From: CAZQEZ01 sp964592475
GTDB taxonomy: Bacteria > Bacteroidota > Bacteroidia > Cytophagales > Cyclobacteriaceae
Assembly (NCBI GenBank): GCA_964592475.1
Contig: CAZQEZ010000081.1
Location: 1-19,917, forward strand
DNA: 19,917 nt
Direction of reading: 5' to 3'
Shown: piece after piece, positions 1 through 8,121 of the stretch
Layout: each line of letters opens with the position of its first letter
Numbering within the stretch: position 1 is the stretch's first letter
Program-made: the position numbers and the translations under genes
The notes under the pieces: model-generated
What the model saw: the letters and a program-made list of their open reading frames with translations, nothing else
The model's database searches: none
What the model was told of the DNA's origin: nothing

Positions 1-472
1 CATTTATAATAGTATTTTAAGGTTTATAGCTTCTCTAAGCCAATGTTTTTCTTCTTTTAGTAATATTATCTATAGTTGGCAAAACCTTACAAGAAATAAA
101 ATACTGATTTATGAATAATTTGCTATAATAAATTTTCAAACAAATTAGATATACGAATTATTTTTTTTTAAAATCATTTTGTTGGCTGTGGGCTGCAGCT
201 AATTAGTCCAGTCAATAGGGTGTTTTTGCAAAATTGAACTTTTTAAAGATACAATTTAGAAATTTTATTTTTGCTCTTACTCCAACCCCTAAACCTTGCA
301 TTGTGTTAATCACTGGTAATGTCATTTATATAAGTATTTTGACCAGTAATTTGTAAGTTAATAATAGTTGTTTTATAGATCATTATCTTACTTTTAAAGT
401 GCGTGAGTATGAAATTGCGTTTTTTAATATTGGATTTTTTTGATAAATTAAAATATATCGTATACCTTAGCA
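1..472. other. AT-rich intergenic region without a recognisable gene
   Basis: No convincing coding frame on either strand. One frame is open from the left edge to a stop at 116-118, but its translation has no recognisable features. A spaced inverted repeat, ACTGGT at 312-317 and ACCAGT at 342-347 (24 bases apart), is the only ordered element noticed; it lies about 125 bases upstream of the small gene that follows. TATTTTG and TAATTTG near 334-353 resemble the Bacteroidota -7 box (TAnnTTTG) but each is one base short. Confidence 0.5.
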
Positions 473-748
473 ATGTTAATTAAAAGCAGAATGATGAAAA
501 GTTTACAACAATACACTGAACTTCCTGATGAATTAAAGGCAACATACCTTATAGACAATGGTGAATTTATCATTCGTTTTACTTCAGATGAGTTGGCCAG
601 TGATCTGTACACGCTTCATAATTTTTTTGTGGAAGTTTTGTACGATTACGCAGAAAATAATATTGCTGGTTTTCACATACATCGTGATGTCACATGTTTG
701 GAAAAATTTTTAGGAATGATAGATTTAGACGTTTTGGTCAATTTGTAA
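473..748 (+). CDS. Small orphan protein of unknown function (91 aa)
   Basis: I do not recognise this protein. The frame encodes 91 residues from the ATG at 473, or 85 or 84 from the paired ATGs at 491 and 494, which sit just behind an A-rich stretch (TTAATTAAAAGCAGA) and may be the true start. The product is acidic, with mixed polar and hydrophobic residues, aromatic residues near the middle (HNFFVEVLYDY) and a leucine/valine-rich end. It has no signal peptide, membrane segment or cysteine pair, so a small soluble cytoplasmic domain is likely. It stands alone on the plus strand, followed 43 bases later by a hairpin terminator shared with the convergent receptor gene. A 24-codon frame (409-483) ends between the candidate starts. 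The clean composition and the terminator support a real gene; its function is unknown. Confidence 0.6.
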   Translation: MLIKSRMMKSLQQYTELPDELKATYLIDNGEFIIRFTSDELASDLYTLHNFFVEVLYDYAENNIAGFHIHRDVTCLEKFLGMIDLDVLVNL

Positions 749-787
749 TTTTTGAGTTTTTGGGCACTGTTGCAATAGGTATTTATA

Positions 788-820
788 AAAACCGGTTCAA
801 TGAAACCGGCTTTTATTTTT
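788..820. terminator. Bidirectional hairpin terminator between convergent genes
   Basis: Perfect 6-bp stem CCGGTT (792-797) and AACCGG (804-809) around a 6-base loop. On the plus strand it is followed by CTTTTATTTTT, and on the minus strand by a T-run (complement of AAAA at 787-791). It lies 43 bases after the stop of the 473-748 gene and 19 bases beyond the end of the receptor gene, so it can serve both. Confidence 0.75.
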
Positions 821-828
821 AATTTCTT

Positions 829-3327
829 TTAAAAGTCATCTCCGCCAAAGTCCATCCCTCCACCATCTCGATAACCGCCTTTATCTTTTGACTTGTAGTT
901 ATTGATTTTCCAACTCAAAGTTAATTGAAAAATACGAGCCTCTCTTATAAACATGTAGGAGCTTATAAATTCTTTCCCGGAGGAATTAATTTTGAACCTC
1001 ATGCTATCAAAAATATTTTGTGCCTGAAAAGTAGCTGATAGCTTACCATCAAAAAAATCCTGACGTACCGCGGCATTCACCATGTAAAATTCCTCGCGTG
1101 TACCTTGCGCGGTGGCTGATGGGCCATTATACATTCCAATCATTTGTAAACGTGTGGTTGGAGTAATTTTAGCTGTCCCGTTCAAGCGAAAGTCGTAGTT
1201 AAAGCTGGATTGAGCTACTGAAATATCTGTAAGATTGGAATCACGGTTTAAGGCCGAATCATTACGTAAAGTGCCTTCCAATTCAAATAAATACATGTTT
1301 ACACTTGGGTTAAGCCTCAGCCAATCATTCACTTCCCAATTACCCATGATTTCTGCGCCTATAGCACGCTCAGTATTTATATTTTTATACTCTAAGAGCA
1401 TAATGTTTTCAGCCTCGCTATAAATTCCTTGAGTTCTGGTAATAGCATTTTGAGTTTCTCTAAAATAAGATTCAACAGAAATAAAGGATGCACCAAATCT
1501 TTTTTGATAATTTAATTCAAATGAATTGACAAATTCGGGCATAATATTAGGATTGCCTCTGCGGTAAGTAAATCTATTATAAAAAGAAATAAATGGCTCT
1601 AGATAATATCCTCTTGGCCGGTTGATCCTACGGCTATATCCACCTTGTATTTGATCGGATTTACTTATTTGCTTGGTCAGGTGTACTGTGGGGAAAAAGT
1701 TTACCTGATCTATAACGTAGGTAGAATCAGGGTTTCCAGGGGTTACTGCTCTATCAGTATATTCACCCCTAAGGCCTAATTGATATTCAAATCCCATCAA
1801 TTTATTGCCAAATTGAGCATAGGCTGAGGTAATATTTCTTTCAAAATCATTACTATTGGTAAATGTTGGATTATCAACCCATTGCATATTTTCATTATCA
1901 AATTCCTGGAAAATGAAATTTTCTGCGTCAGTGTCTCTGCGGTATTGAATGCCAGCTTCAAATTTTCCTTCATTTAAAGGTTTTACATAATCAATTTGAA
2001 ATCTATATTCGTCAGAGCTTCCTATTTCATTAGTAAAAATCCGGTAAGGTAAATCATCTGCTATCTGCCAATTGGCATTAGCTTGAAATTCATCATTATT
2101 ATTATTATCCTCTTGGTTATATTGGTGCGACCAAAAAGCAAGTGCCGATAATTCATGTCCTTTTTTGTCAAATTTATGTTGAAAGTTGAGATTGAAGTTA
2201 TAAAAATTTCCATCCCTCAGGCTTTCACTGTAATTCACTAAGTAATCGGTTTGGGTAGGAGGGCTGGAAAAGGTTTTTTGATAAGTATCATAATCACGAC
2301 CCCAACCAAAATAGCCATAACTCCCTGAGAAAGAAAGCGTTGACTTCTCAGTCATATTGTAGTCAAAACCTCCGTTTACGTCATATCCTCTTCTCCTCAT
2401 CACACCATCTGCTGTAGATTCTATATAAAAAATAGAATCACCCTGAAAAGTGGTTCGGTCAGAAATTCTTTCCATCAAAAACGATTGGTCATTCCAGTTT
2501 AAGCCCGCGAACAAATTGAATTTTCCTGCCCTGTAATTAAATAAAGCATCGGCTGAGTACTTTCCTCTTACACCAACCATTGTATTTACTACGCCATTAA
2601 GCCCGGTTTTCACGTTTTTCTTCATTACAATATTGATGATGCCGCCTACACCATCCGGATCGTATTTTGCAGAAGGATTGGTAATGATCTCTACGTTTTC
2701 CACTGCGCTGGCAGGTATTTGCTGCAAAGCATCGCTACCCTGTAAAACCGAAGGGCGACCATCTACAAACACCCTAAAATTAGAACTACCCCTAAGACTT
2801 ACATTTCCTTCCAGATCCACCCTAACCGACGGCACGTTTTCTAATGCTCGAGCTACACTCCCTCCTGCAGCGGTAAGATCCGATTGCACGTTCACTACTT
2901 TCTTGTCTATATGATACTCTATCGGGCTCTTTTCACCTCTTATCTCTATTTCCTGTAGCTGAGTACTCGACTGACCCAATGATATTAGTCCCACTTCTAC
3001 ATTGGTGTTTCCGGGAATTATTTTCAGGTTTTCAACTATTTTTTTGTCATAGCCAATAAAGTTAGCTTCTAAATAGTAGCGGCCAAAGGGTACTTCATCA
3101 ATTAAAAACTCGCCTCCCTCATTTGTAATTCCACCAGTAACTAAACTGGAATCTTTTAAGCTATATAAAATAACATTAGCGTATTCTAGCGGCTCATTAT
3201 TTTCATCCATTATTTTTCCGCTTACCACACCTATTTTAGGAGCTTCTCCTCCCTGGCCGCGCCAGCCCTGCGACCATGAAATGTTGCAGATGAAAAGACT
3301 GAATAAGGTAATGTATAGATATCTCAT
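829..3327 (-). CDS. TonB-dependent receptor-like outer membrane beta-barrel protein
   Basis: Predicted outer-membrane receptor of 832 residues. Residues 1-19 form a signal peptide (cleavage near SWS-Q). Residues ~32-115 are a carboxypeptidase-regulatory-like beta-sandwich, seen in the VSGKIMDENNEPLEYANVIL and GGEFLIDEVPFGRYYL patterns. Residues ~135-240 are the plug domain (ARALENVPSVRVDLEGNVSL, then FVDGRPSVLQG and GVGGIINIVMKK). The rest is an aromatic-rich beta barrel of the outer-membrane beta-barrel family common in Bacteroidota, ending in a Gly/Asp-rich tail. Such proteins use TonB energy to import a ligand, but the substrate cannot be told from sequence. No SusD-like partner lies beside it, so it is not a typical SusC polysaccharide receptor. 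The ATG at 3327 directly precedes the signal peptide. It is divergent from the efflux operon, with possible operator repeats between them. Confidence 0.92.
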   Translation of the reverse strand: MRYLYITLFSLFICNISWSQGWRGQGGEAPKIGVVSGKIMDENNEPLEYANVILYSLKDSSLVTGGITNEGGEFLIDEVPFGRYYLEANFIGYDKKIVENLKIIPGNTNVEVGLISLGQSSTQLQEIEIRGEKSPIEYHIDKKVVNVQSDLTAAGGSVARALENVPSVRVDLEGNVSLRGSSNFRVFVDGRPSVLQGSDALQQIPASAVENVEIITNPSAKYDPDGVGGIINIVMKKNVKTGLNGVVNTMVGVRGKYSADALFNYRAGKFNLFAGLNWNDQSFLMERISDRTTFQGDSIFYIESTADGVMRRRGYDVNGGFDYNMTEKSTLSFSGSYGYFGWGRDYDTYQKTFSSPPTQTDYLVNYSESLRDGNFYNFNLNFQHKFDKKGHELSALAFWSHQYNQEDNNNNDEFQANANWQIADDLPYRIFTNEIGSSDEYRFQIDYVKPLNEGKFEAGIQYRRDTDAENFIFQEFDNENMQWVDNPTFTNSNDFERNITSAYAQFGNKLMGFEYQLGLRGEYTDRAVTPGNPDSTYVIDQVNFFPTVHLTKQISKSDQIQGGYSRRINRPRGYYLEPFISFYNRFTYRRGNPNIMPEFVNSFELNYQKRFGASFISVESYFRETQNAITRTQGIYSEAENIMLLEYKNINTERAIGAEIMGNWEVNDWLRLNPSVNMYLFELEGTLRNDSALNRDSNLTDISVAQSSFNYDFRLNGTAKITPTTRLQMIGMYNGPSATAQGTREEFYMVNAAVRQDFFDGKLSATFQAQNIFDSMRFKINSSGKEFISSYMFIREARIFQLTLSWKINNYKSKDKGGYRDGGGMDFGGDDF

Positions 3328-3400
3328 GTTATTTCTAGATTTAAGTGCTAACAGGCTAAGTTATTTTATTTTATTTTGCAATAAAAAATTATTATACCAA

Positions 3401-3427
3401 CGGATGAAATAACATCACCATCATCCG
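3401..3427. repeat. Inverted repeat upstream of the receptor gene
   Basis: Arms CGGATGA (3401-3407) and TCATCCG (3421-3427) are perfect 7-bp complements separated by 13 bases. It lies about 75 bases upstream of the receptor ATG and is not followed by a T-run on either strand, so an operator is more likely than a terminator. The regulatory role is inference. Confidence 0.4.
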
Positions 3428-3462
3428 ATTATCCCTCATTAACGGAATAGAATTAATCAAGT

Positions 3463-3476
3463 AGTTGCTAGCAACT
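3463..3476. promoter_or_regulatory. 14-bp perfect palindrome, candidate operator
   Basis: AGTTGCTAGCAACT reads the same on both strands. It sits about 136 bases upstream of the receptor start and 324 bases upstream of the efflux adaptor start. The shape suits a dimeric repressor site. About one such palindrome is expected by chance in a window of this size, so the case rests on its location. Confidence 0.35.
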
Positions 3477-3518
3477 TAAGGTGTAGCCAATTGGTTTATT
3501 TTTTTTGGTCAAAGAAGA

Positions 3519-3698
3519 ATGATTGAAAACAAAAAACTGGTTGCAGGCTTTTTAGAGCTGGCTGTCACTTTAAAGGCAGGTGGAAAAAAATTTAAAGGTG
3601 TATTACAGATTGGTCATTCATTACAATTATTTACAATGCTGAGGAAATTCATTATAAGCCAGCCATATTTTCTCTTTGGGCTCATTTTAAATAGATAA
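3519..3698 (+). CDS. Candidate mini-gene, 59 aa, unknown
   Basis: An ATG at 3519 follows a purine-rich AAAGAAGA stretch and opens a 59-codon frame ending in TAA at 3696-3698, 101 bases before the efflux adaptor. The peptide is basic (MIENKKLVAGFLELAVTLKA at the start) with a hydrophobic aromatic C-terminal third (ISQPYFLFGLIL). It resembles no family I know. It could be a real small membrane-associated peptide, a leader for the efflux operon, a gene remnant, or chance. Its only support is the start context and the lack of a better explanation for this stretch. Confidence 0.25.
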   Translation: MIENKKLVAGFLELAVTLKAGGKKFKGVLQIGHSLQLFTMLRKFIISQPYFLFGLILNR

Positions 3699-3799
3699 CT
3701 AAAGCCAATTTCGTAAAGCAGAAAAATTTTATTTTTATAAACAATATTCCTTCAACAAACATTTACTTTAAGTAGTTAATTTTTTATACCCATTTTTTC

Positions 3800-4921
3800 A
3801 TGAATAAACGTAAGATTTTTATAATTTTAGGGGTTGTTATTTTGGCAGGAACTATCTTTCTGGTTAATAATATTTCTTCCGGTTCTTCTTCTCAAGCAGA
3901 GCAAAATAAAAAATCTGCCCCAACTACTGCAGTTGTAGTTGATTCAAAGGCAGTTAAAAACCGCGTGATTCAAACCTATATTGATATTACAGGACGCCTA
4001 CAGCCAGAAGATAAAATTGATATTTATGCTGAAGTAAGTGGTGTATTGAAAAATACAGGTAAACCATTTAAAGTTGGAGTTGCTTACCGCCGCGGACAAG
4101 TGCTGGTAAGAATTAATAATGAGGAAGCTCGGCAAAATCTAAGTGCTCAGAAGAATAGCTTTATTAATTCATTGGCCCAGGTGGTACCGGATTTAAAAAT
4201 CGATTATCCGGATATTTATGAACAATGGAAGAGTTACATGCTGCAAATTGAGATGGGAAAAAGTTTGCCATCGCTGCCCAAGGTAGAAACTGATCAGCAA
4301 AAGCTTTTTCTTACCGGGCGCAATATTTATACTCAATTCTATAACATAAAGCAATTGGAAAGCAGATTAGATAAATATGTAATTAGGGCACCTTTTAATG
4401 GTACTATTACCGAAGTAAATATTAATCAAGGTACGCTGGTGCGGAGCATGCAAAAGCTTGGTGAATTTGTAAAATCAGGCGTCTATGAATTGGAAGCCGC
4501 AGTAAATATAGACGAATTGCCCTTTATAAAAACGGGAAAAAAGGTAATGTTAAAACCAGTTAAAAGTGATGACGAATATGAAGGAACCATTGTCAGGATA
4601 AACGAAAGAGTTAATCAAGAAACTCAAACAGTGGAAGTTTTTATCAAGGTTTATGGTGAAGACTTGCTTGCCGGCATGTATCTGGAAGGAAAGATTCCTG
4701 CTGAGAAATTTGAAAATGCAGTAAAAGTACCCAGAGAAAGCTTGGTAAACGGTGACATGATCTATACAATACAGGACAGCATAGCCAGATTACAAGCAAT
4801 AAAAGTATTAAAAACCTCCGAGGAAGATGCTATAATTACAGGTGTTCCCGCGGGTAGTAATGTAATTATTGAAGAGCAAAATGCTGCATTTGAAGGTACT
4901 AAAGTTTCAGCAGCCCAATAA
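3800..4921 (+). CDS. RND efflux periplasmic adaptor subunit (membrane fusion protein)
   Basis: Periplasmic adaptor of 373 residues that would bridge the RND pump to the TolC-like channel encoded downstream. Residues 6-23 form an N-terminal hydrophobic anchor with no lipobox cysteine, so it is probably anchored by this segment rather than by lipid. The two halves of the lipoyl domain are at ~75-108 (IYAEVSGVL to GQVLVRINNEEA) and ~192-215 (YVIRAPFNGTITEVNINQG), followed by a beta-barrel domain (~230-300) and a membrane-proximal domain (~305-373). The segment between the lipoyl halves (~109-191) is not the usual long heptad coiled coil: it contains DYPDIYEQWKSYM and a proline-rich stretch (SLPSLP). 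It is first in a three-gene operon, with 41 bases before the pump gene. Family assignment is firm; substrate unknown. Confidence 0.92.
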   Translation: MNKRKIFIILGVVILAGTIFLVNNISSGSSSQAEQNKKSAPTTAVVVDSKAVKNRVIQTYIDITGRLQPEDKIDIYAEVSGVLKNTGKPFKVGVAYRRGQVLVRINNEEARQNLSAQKNSFINSLAQVVPDLKIDYPDIYEQWKSYMLQIEMGKSLPSLPKVETDQQKLFLTGRNIYTQFYNIKQLESRLDKYVIRAPFNGTITEVNINQGTLVRSMQKLGEFVKSGVYELEAAVNIDELPFIKTGKKVMLKPVKSDDEYEGTIVRINERVNQETQTVEVFIKVYGEDLLAGMYLEGKIPAEKFENAVKVPRESLVNGDMIYTIQDSIARLQAIKVLKTSEEDAIITGVPAGSNVIIEEQNAAFEGTKVSAAQ

Positions 4922-4962
4922 ATTTTTTTAACACGATAATAAATTTTTAACATTTATTTCAG

Positions 4963-7900
4963 ATGCGAAGTATCATTGCATTTTTTATCCGAAATGAAGT
5001 ACTAGTAAATTTGCTTATTTTGCTAATTGCCATATTTGGTATTATTAGTGCTTTGCAACTGACTTCTTCCTTTTTTCCGGAACGATCCACTCAATTTATA
5101 AACATCGAAGCTACTTATCCCGGAGCCAGCCCAAGAGAAATAGAAGAAGGTATAACCCTCAAAATAGAAGATAATCTGCAAGGTATTTCTGGCATTGATA
5201 GAGTTACCTCTACCAGTACGGAAAACAGCGCCAAGATTACTATTGAATTACTACCTAGGGTAGATGCTAATGAAATTTTGCAAGAAGTGAAAAATGCCGT
5301 TGATCGCATTAGTTCTTTTCCCGAAGGTCTGGAACAGGTAATTACCTTTAAGCAGGAGGTAGTAAATTTTACAGCTAAAGTTGCTTTAAGTGGCAATGTG
5401 CCCATACAAGCCCTGAAGCAAGAAGCAGAAGAAGTAGAAGATGACTTTTTAGATTATGAATCAATTTCAAAAGTTCAACTTTCGGGATTTACTGAAGAAG
5501 AAATAGAAATACAAGTCAAGGAAAATTTACTAAGGGGGTATGAACTTACCTTTGAGGAAGTAGCCAATGCAGTATCTCGCGAAAATATCAATGTAACCGG
5601 TGGTGTCATTAGAGGAAAAGATAAAGAATACATCATCAGAGGAAACAACAAACAATACTATGCACGTAATCTGGAAGATATTATTATAAAAGCAGAGGCG
5701 GAAGGTAACGTAGTAAGGCTTAAAGATGTAGCTACTATAAATGACACCTGGTCTGAAAATACCGATAGAATTTTTTATAATGATGACAGAACGGTAACCA
5801 TTACAGTTAACACTACTAATGAAGAGGATATTTTGGAGGCAGCTGAGTATATCCGCAACTATGTAGAAGAATATAATCAGGAAAATAAAGCAATTACAGC
5901 CACCTTAATAGATGATGCAACTGACACATTGCGTGAAAGGATTTCTTTATTGGAAGAAAACGGCCTGCTAGGAGCTGGTTTGGTGCTAATTATACTTGGG
6001 TTTTTTCTAAGGTTACGCATGTCTTTTTGGGTAGCCGTGGGTATTCCTATATCATTCTTAGGTATGTTTATACTTGCCAGCTTTTATGGTCTTACCATTA
6101 ACGTGTTGTCTTTGTTTGGTATGATTCTGGTAGTAGGTATATTGGTAGATGATGGAGTAGTAGTAGGAGAAAACATTTATCAAAAATATGAAAAGGGACT
6201 TAGTCCTTTTCAGGCTGCTATTCAAGGTACTTTAGAAGTGTTGCCATCAATTATTGCCGCTATTTTAACCACTTCCATTGCTTTTGCTTTTTTCTTTTTT
6301 ATCGAGGGTCAGCTAGGAGAGTTTTTTTCAGATGTTTCCTTTGTTGTAATTGCTTCCCTGTCAATTTCTCTTGTTGAAGTTTTATTCTTTTTGCCAGCCC
6401 ATATGGCCCACTCTAAAGATTTGCAAAAAGATTACGAACCACCCCGCTGGAAGGAAAAGTTGTCTTATTTAATGTTTAAGTTTCGAGATGGCTTTTATGC
6501 ACCCATCTTAAGATTTGTGCTTAAATATAAAATATTCTATGTATTGTTAATTATATCAGCCATAATATTTACATTTTTCGCAGTAGGGCAGGGGATTATA
6601 CGCTCGGCATTTTTCCCAAACATAGAGCAAAATAGTATAATGGTATCTTTGGAAATGCCAGCAGGTACACCTGACAGCATCACAGAAAAAAATATTAGGA
6701 AAGTACAGCAAGCCGCTCGTCAATTAAATCAAAAATATAAAGAAGATAATCAAGAGGATGAAGATCAACCTGATAATGTAATTAAGAATGTAGAACTCAT
6801 TTTAGGCCCCGGTAGCAATGAAGCTACAGCCAATATTTATTTGGCAGCCGCTGAAAAAAGGGAAATACGCAGCTTTGCCATTGCCACCGATTTAAGGGAA
6901 GCCACAGGCCCTATACCACGGGCAACAAAGCTATCTTTTGAAACACAAACGCCTTTTGGCAAGCCGGTGGTAGTTTCTTTAAGTTCGCCGGATTTTGAAG
7001 AGTTAAGAGCTGCTAAATCAGCTTTGCGAAATGAGCTTCAAAGACTTGAAACACTCAAAGATGTGGTTGATTCTGATAAAGAAAATCAACCTGAAGTAGA
7101 AATAAGTCTGAATGAAAAGGGGAGGTTACTAGGTTTAAATCTTTCGCAAGTGATCGGCCAGGTACGAAGTGGCTTTTTTGGTTATGAAATTCAACGTTTG
7201 CAAAGAGGTACCAATGAAGTAAAAGTATGGGTAAGATACAACAAGGATAATCGAAACTCTATTGAGGATTTAAAGCAAATGCGAATCAGAACGCCTCAGG
7301 GAGATGAATTTCCCCTGGGCAATATCGCTAATGTAGGTTTGAGGAAAGGACTGATTGCTATTAATCACCTCAATGGAGACCGGGAAATAAAAGTAGAAGC
7401 TGATTTAGCCAGTCTGGAAGTATCCGCACCAGAACAAATAAACAGGATAGATCAAGAAATAATGCCTGAAATTACTGGTAAATTTCCAGGTGTGGAGTAC
7501 ACATTTGAAGGACAATTTAGGCAGACCCGAAAATTGCAAGAATCAATAGGCAGCGCCGGGCCCATTATTTTAATATTGATTATAGCCATGTTGGTTTTTA
7601 CCTTTCGCTCATTCAGTCAGGCGTTTGCTCTATTACTGTTAATTCCTTTCGGTCTAATAGGAGCCATTTGGGGTCACCTTATCCACGATTTGCCGTTGAG
7701 CGTGCTATCAATAATGGGATTTATAGCTTTAATAGGTATTCTTTTTAATGATGGTCTGGTTTTTATTAATACTTTTAATCAGGAATTAAAGCAAGGCAAA
7801 AAATATAACGATGCCTTAGTAGATACTGCATTTTCTCGATTTAGACCCTTGGTGCTAACTACTATTACAACTGCTGCTGGTTTAGCACCTTTAATTTTTG

Positions 7901-8121
7901 AAACCAGTTTTCAAGCACAATTTTTAATTCCCATGGCAGTCACTATTGCTTACGGGTTAATTGTAGGTTCATTCTTAATTTCTACCCTGCTGCCTATTTT
8001 AATGATTACATTCAATCGTGGTAAAGTGTATCTGCGTTGGCTATGGACGGGTCACAAACCTGAACCGGAAATTGTAGAAAGAGCTGTAAAAGAAGAAAGA
8101 AATAAAGAAAAATATGGATAG
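4963..8121 (+). CDS. RND efflux transporter permease subunit (AcrB-type)
   Basis: Inner-membrane proton-driven pump of 1052 residues, the usual length for hydrophobe/amphiphile RND exporters. Two repeated halves each hold a lead membrane helix, a large periplasmic porter region and a cluster of helices. The N-terminus has a basic/aromatic start then a long helix ending at SSFFPE. The TM4 motif GILVDDGVVVGEN carries Asp396 and Asp397, matching the proton-relay pair of AcrB. In the second half the equivalent helix reads GILFNDGLVFINT, with Asn929 where AcrB has the relay lysine (position inferred by motif alignment). A hydrophilic charged insert (KEDNQEDEDQPD) lies in the second periplasmic region. 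The gene overlaps the downstream channel gene by 8 bases, implying coupled translation. Substrate (drug, dye, lipid or other) cannot be predicted. Confidence 0.95.
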   Translation: MRSIIAFFIRNEVLVNLLILLIAIFGIISALQLTSSFFPERSTQFINIEATYPGASPREIEEGITLKIEDNLQGISGIDRVTSTSTENSAKITIELLPRVDANEILQEVKNAVDRISSFPEGLEQVITFKQEVVNFTAKVALSGNVPIQALKQEAEEVEDDFLDYESISKVQLSGFTEEEIEIQVKENLLRGYELTFEEVANAVSRENINVTGGVIRGKDKEYIIRGNNKQYYARNLEDIIIKAEAEGNVVRLKDVATINDTWSENTDRIFYNDDRTVTITVNTTNEEDILEAAEYIRNYVEEYNQENKAITATLIDDATDTLRERISLLEENGLLGAGLVLIILGFFLRLRMSFWVAVGIPISFLGMFILASFYGLTINVLSLFGMILVVGILVDDGVVVGENIYQKYEKGLSPFQAAIQGTLEVLPSIIAAILTTSIAFAFFFFIEGQLGEFFSDVSFVVIASLSISLVEVLFFLPAHMAHSKDLQKDYEPPRWKEKLSYLMFKFRDGFYAPILRFVLKYKIFYVLLIISAIIFTFFAVGQGIIRSAFFPNIEQNSIMVSLEMPAGTPDSITEKNIRKVQQAARQLNQKYKEDNQEDEDQPDNVIKNVELILGPGSNEATANIYLAAAEKREIRSFAIATDLREATGPIPRATKLSFETQTPFGKPVVVSLSSPDFEELRAAKSALRNELQRLETLKDVVDSDKENQPEVEISLNEKGRLLGLNLSQVIGQVRSGFFGYEIQRLQRGTNEVKVWVRYNKDNRNSIEDLKQMRIRTPQGDEFPLGNIANVGLRKGLIAINHLNGDREIKVEADLASLEVSAPEQINRIDQEIMPEITGKFPGVEYTFEGQFRQTRKLQESIGSAGPIILILIIAMLVFTFRSFSQAFALLLLIPFGLIGAIWGHLIHDLPLSVLSIMGFIALIGILFNDGLVFINTFNQELKQGKKYNDALVDTAFSRFRPLVLTTITTAAGLAPLIFETSFQAQFLIPMAVTIAYGLIVGSFLISTLLPILMITFNRGKVYLRWLWTGHKPEPEIVERAVKEERNKEKYG

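Larger units (their letters stand above)
3328..3799. other. Divergent spacer between receptor gene and efflux operon
   Basis: This 472-base spacer separates two divergent envelope transcription units and must hold both promoters. It carries a short TTATT tandem run (3361-3378), an inverted repeat (3401-3427), a 14-bp palindrome (3463-3476) and one candidate mini-gene (3519-3698). No exact TAnnTTTG -7 box was found in front of either flanking gene, so promoter positions are left open. No regulator gene lies next to it. Confidence 0.5.

Noticed and set aside
2..118. Frame open from the left edge to a stop at 116-118
   Set aside because: 38 residues with no recognisable motif; open frames of this length are expected by chance and no terminator follows.
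409..483. 24-codon frame starting MKLRFLIL, just upstream of the small orphan gene
   Set aside because: Too short to tell from chance and no attenuator-like hairpin follows it; mentioned only as a possible leader.
829..3327. SusC/SusD-type polysaccharide utilisation locus
   Set aside because: No SusD-like lipoprotein and no glycoside hydrolases nearby; the barrel belongs to the general receptor-like family.
3361..3378. Tandem TTATT run
   Set aside because: Only about 3.6 copies in AT-rich DNA; not a meaningful repeat array.
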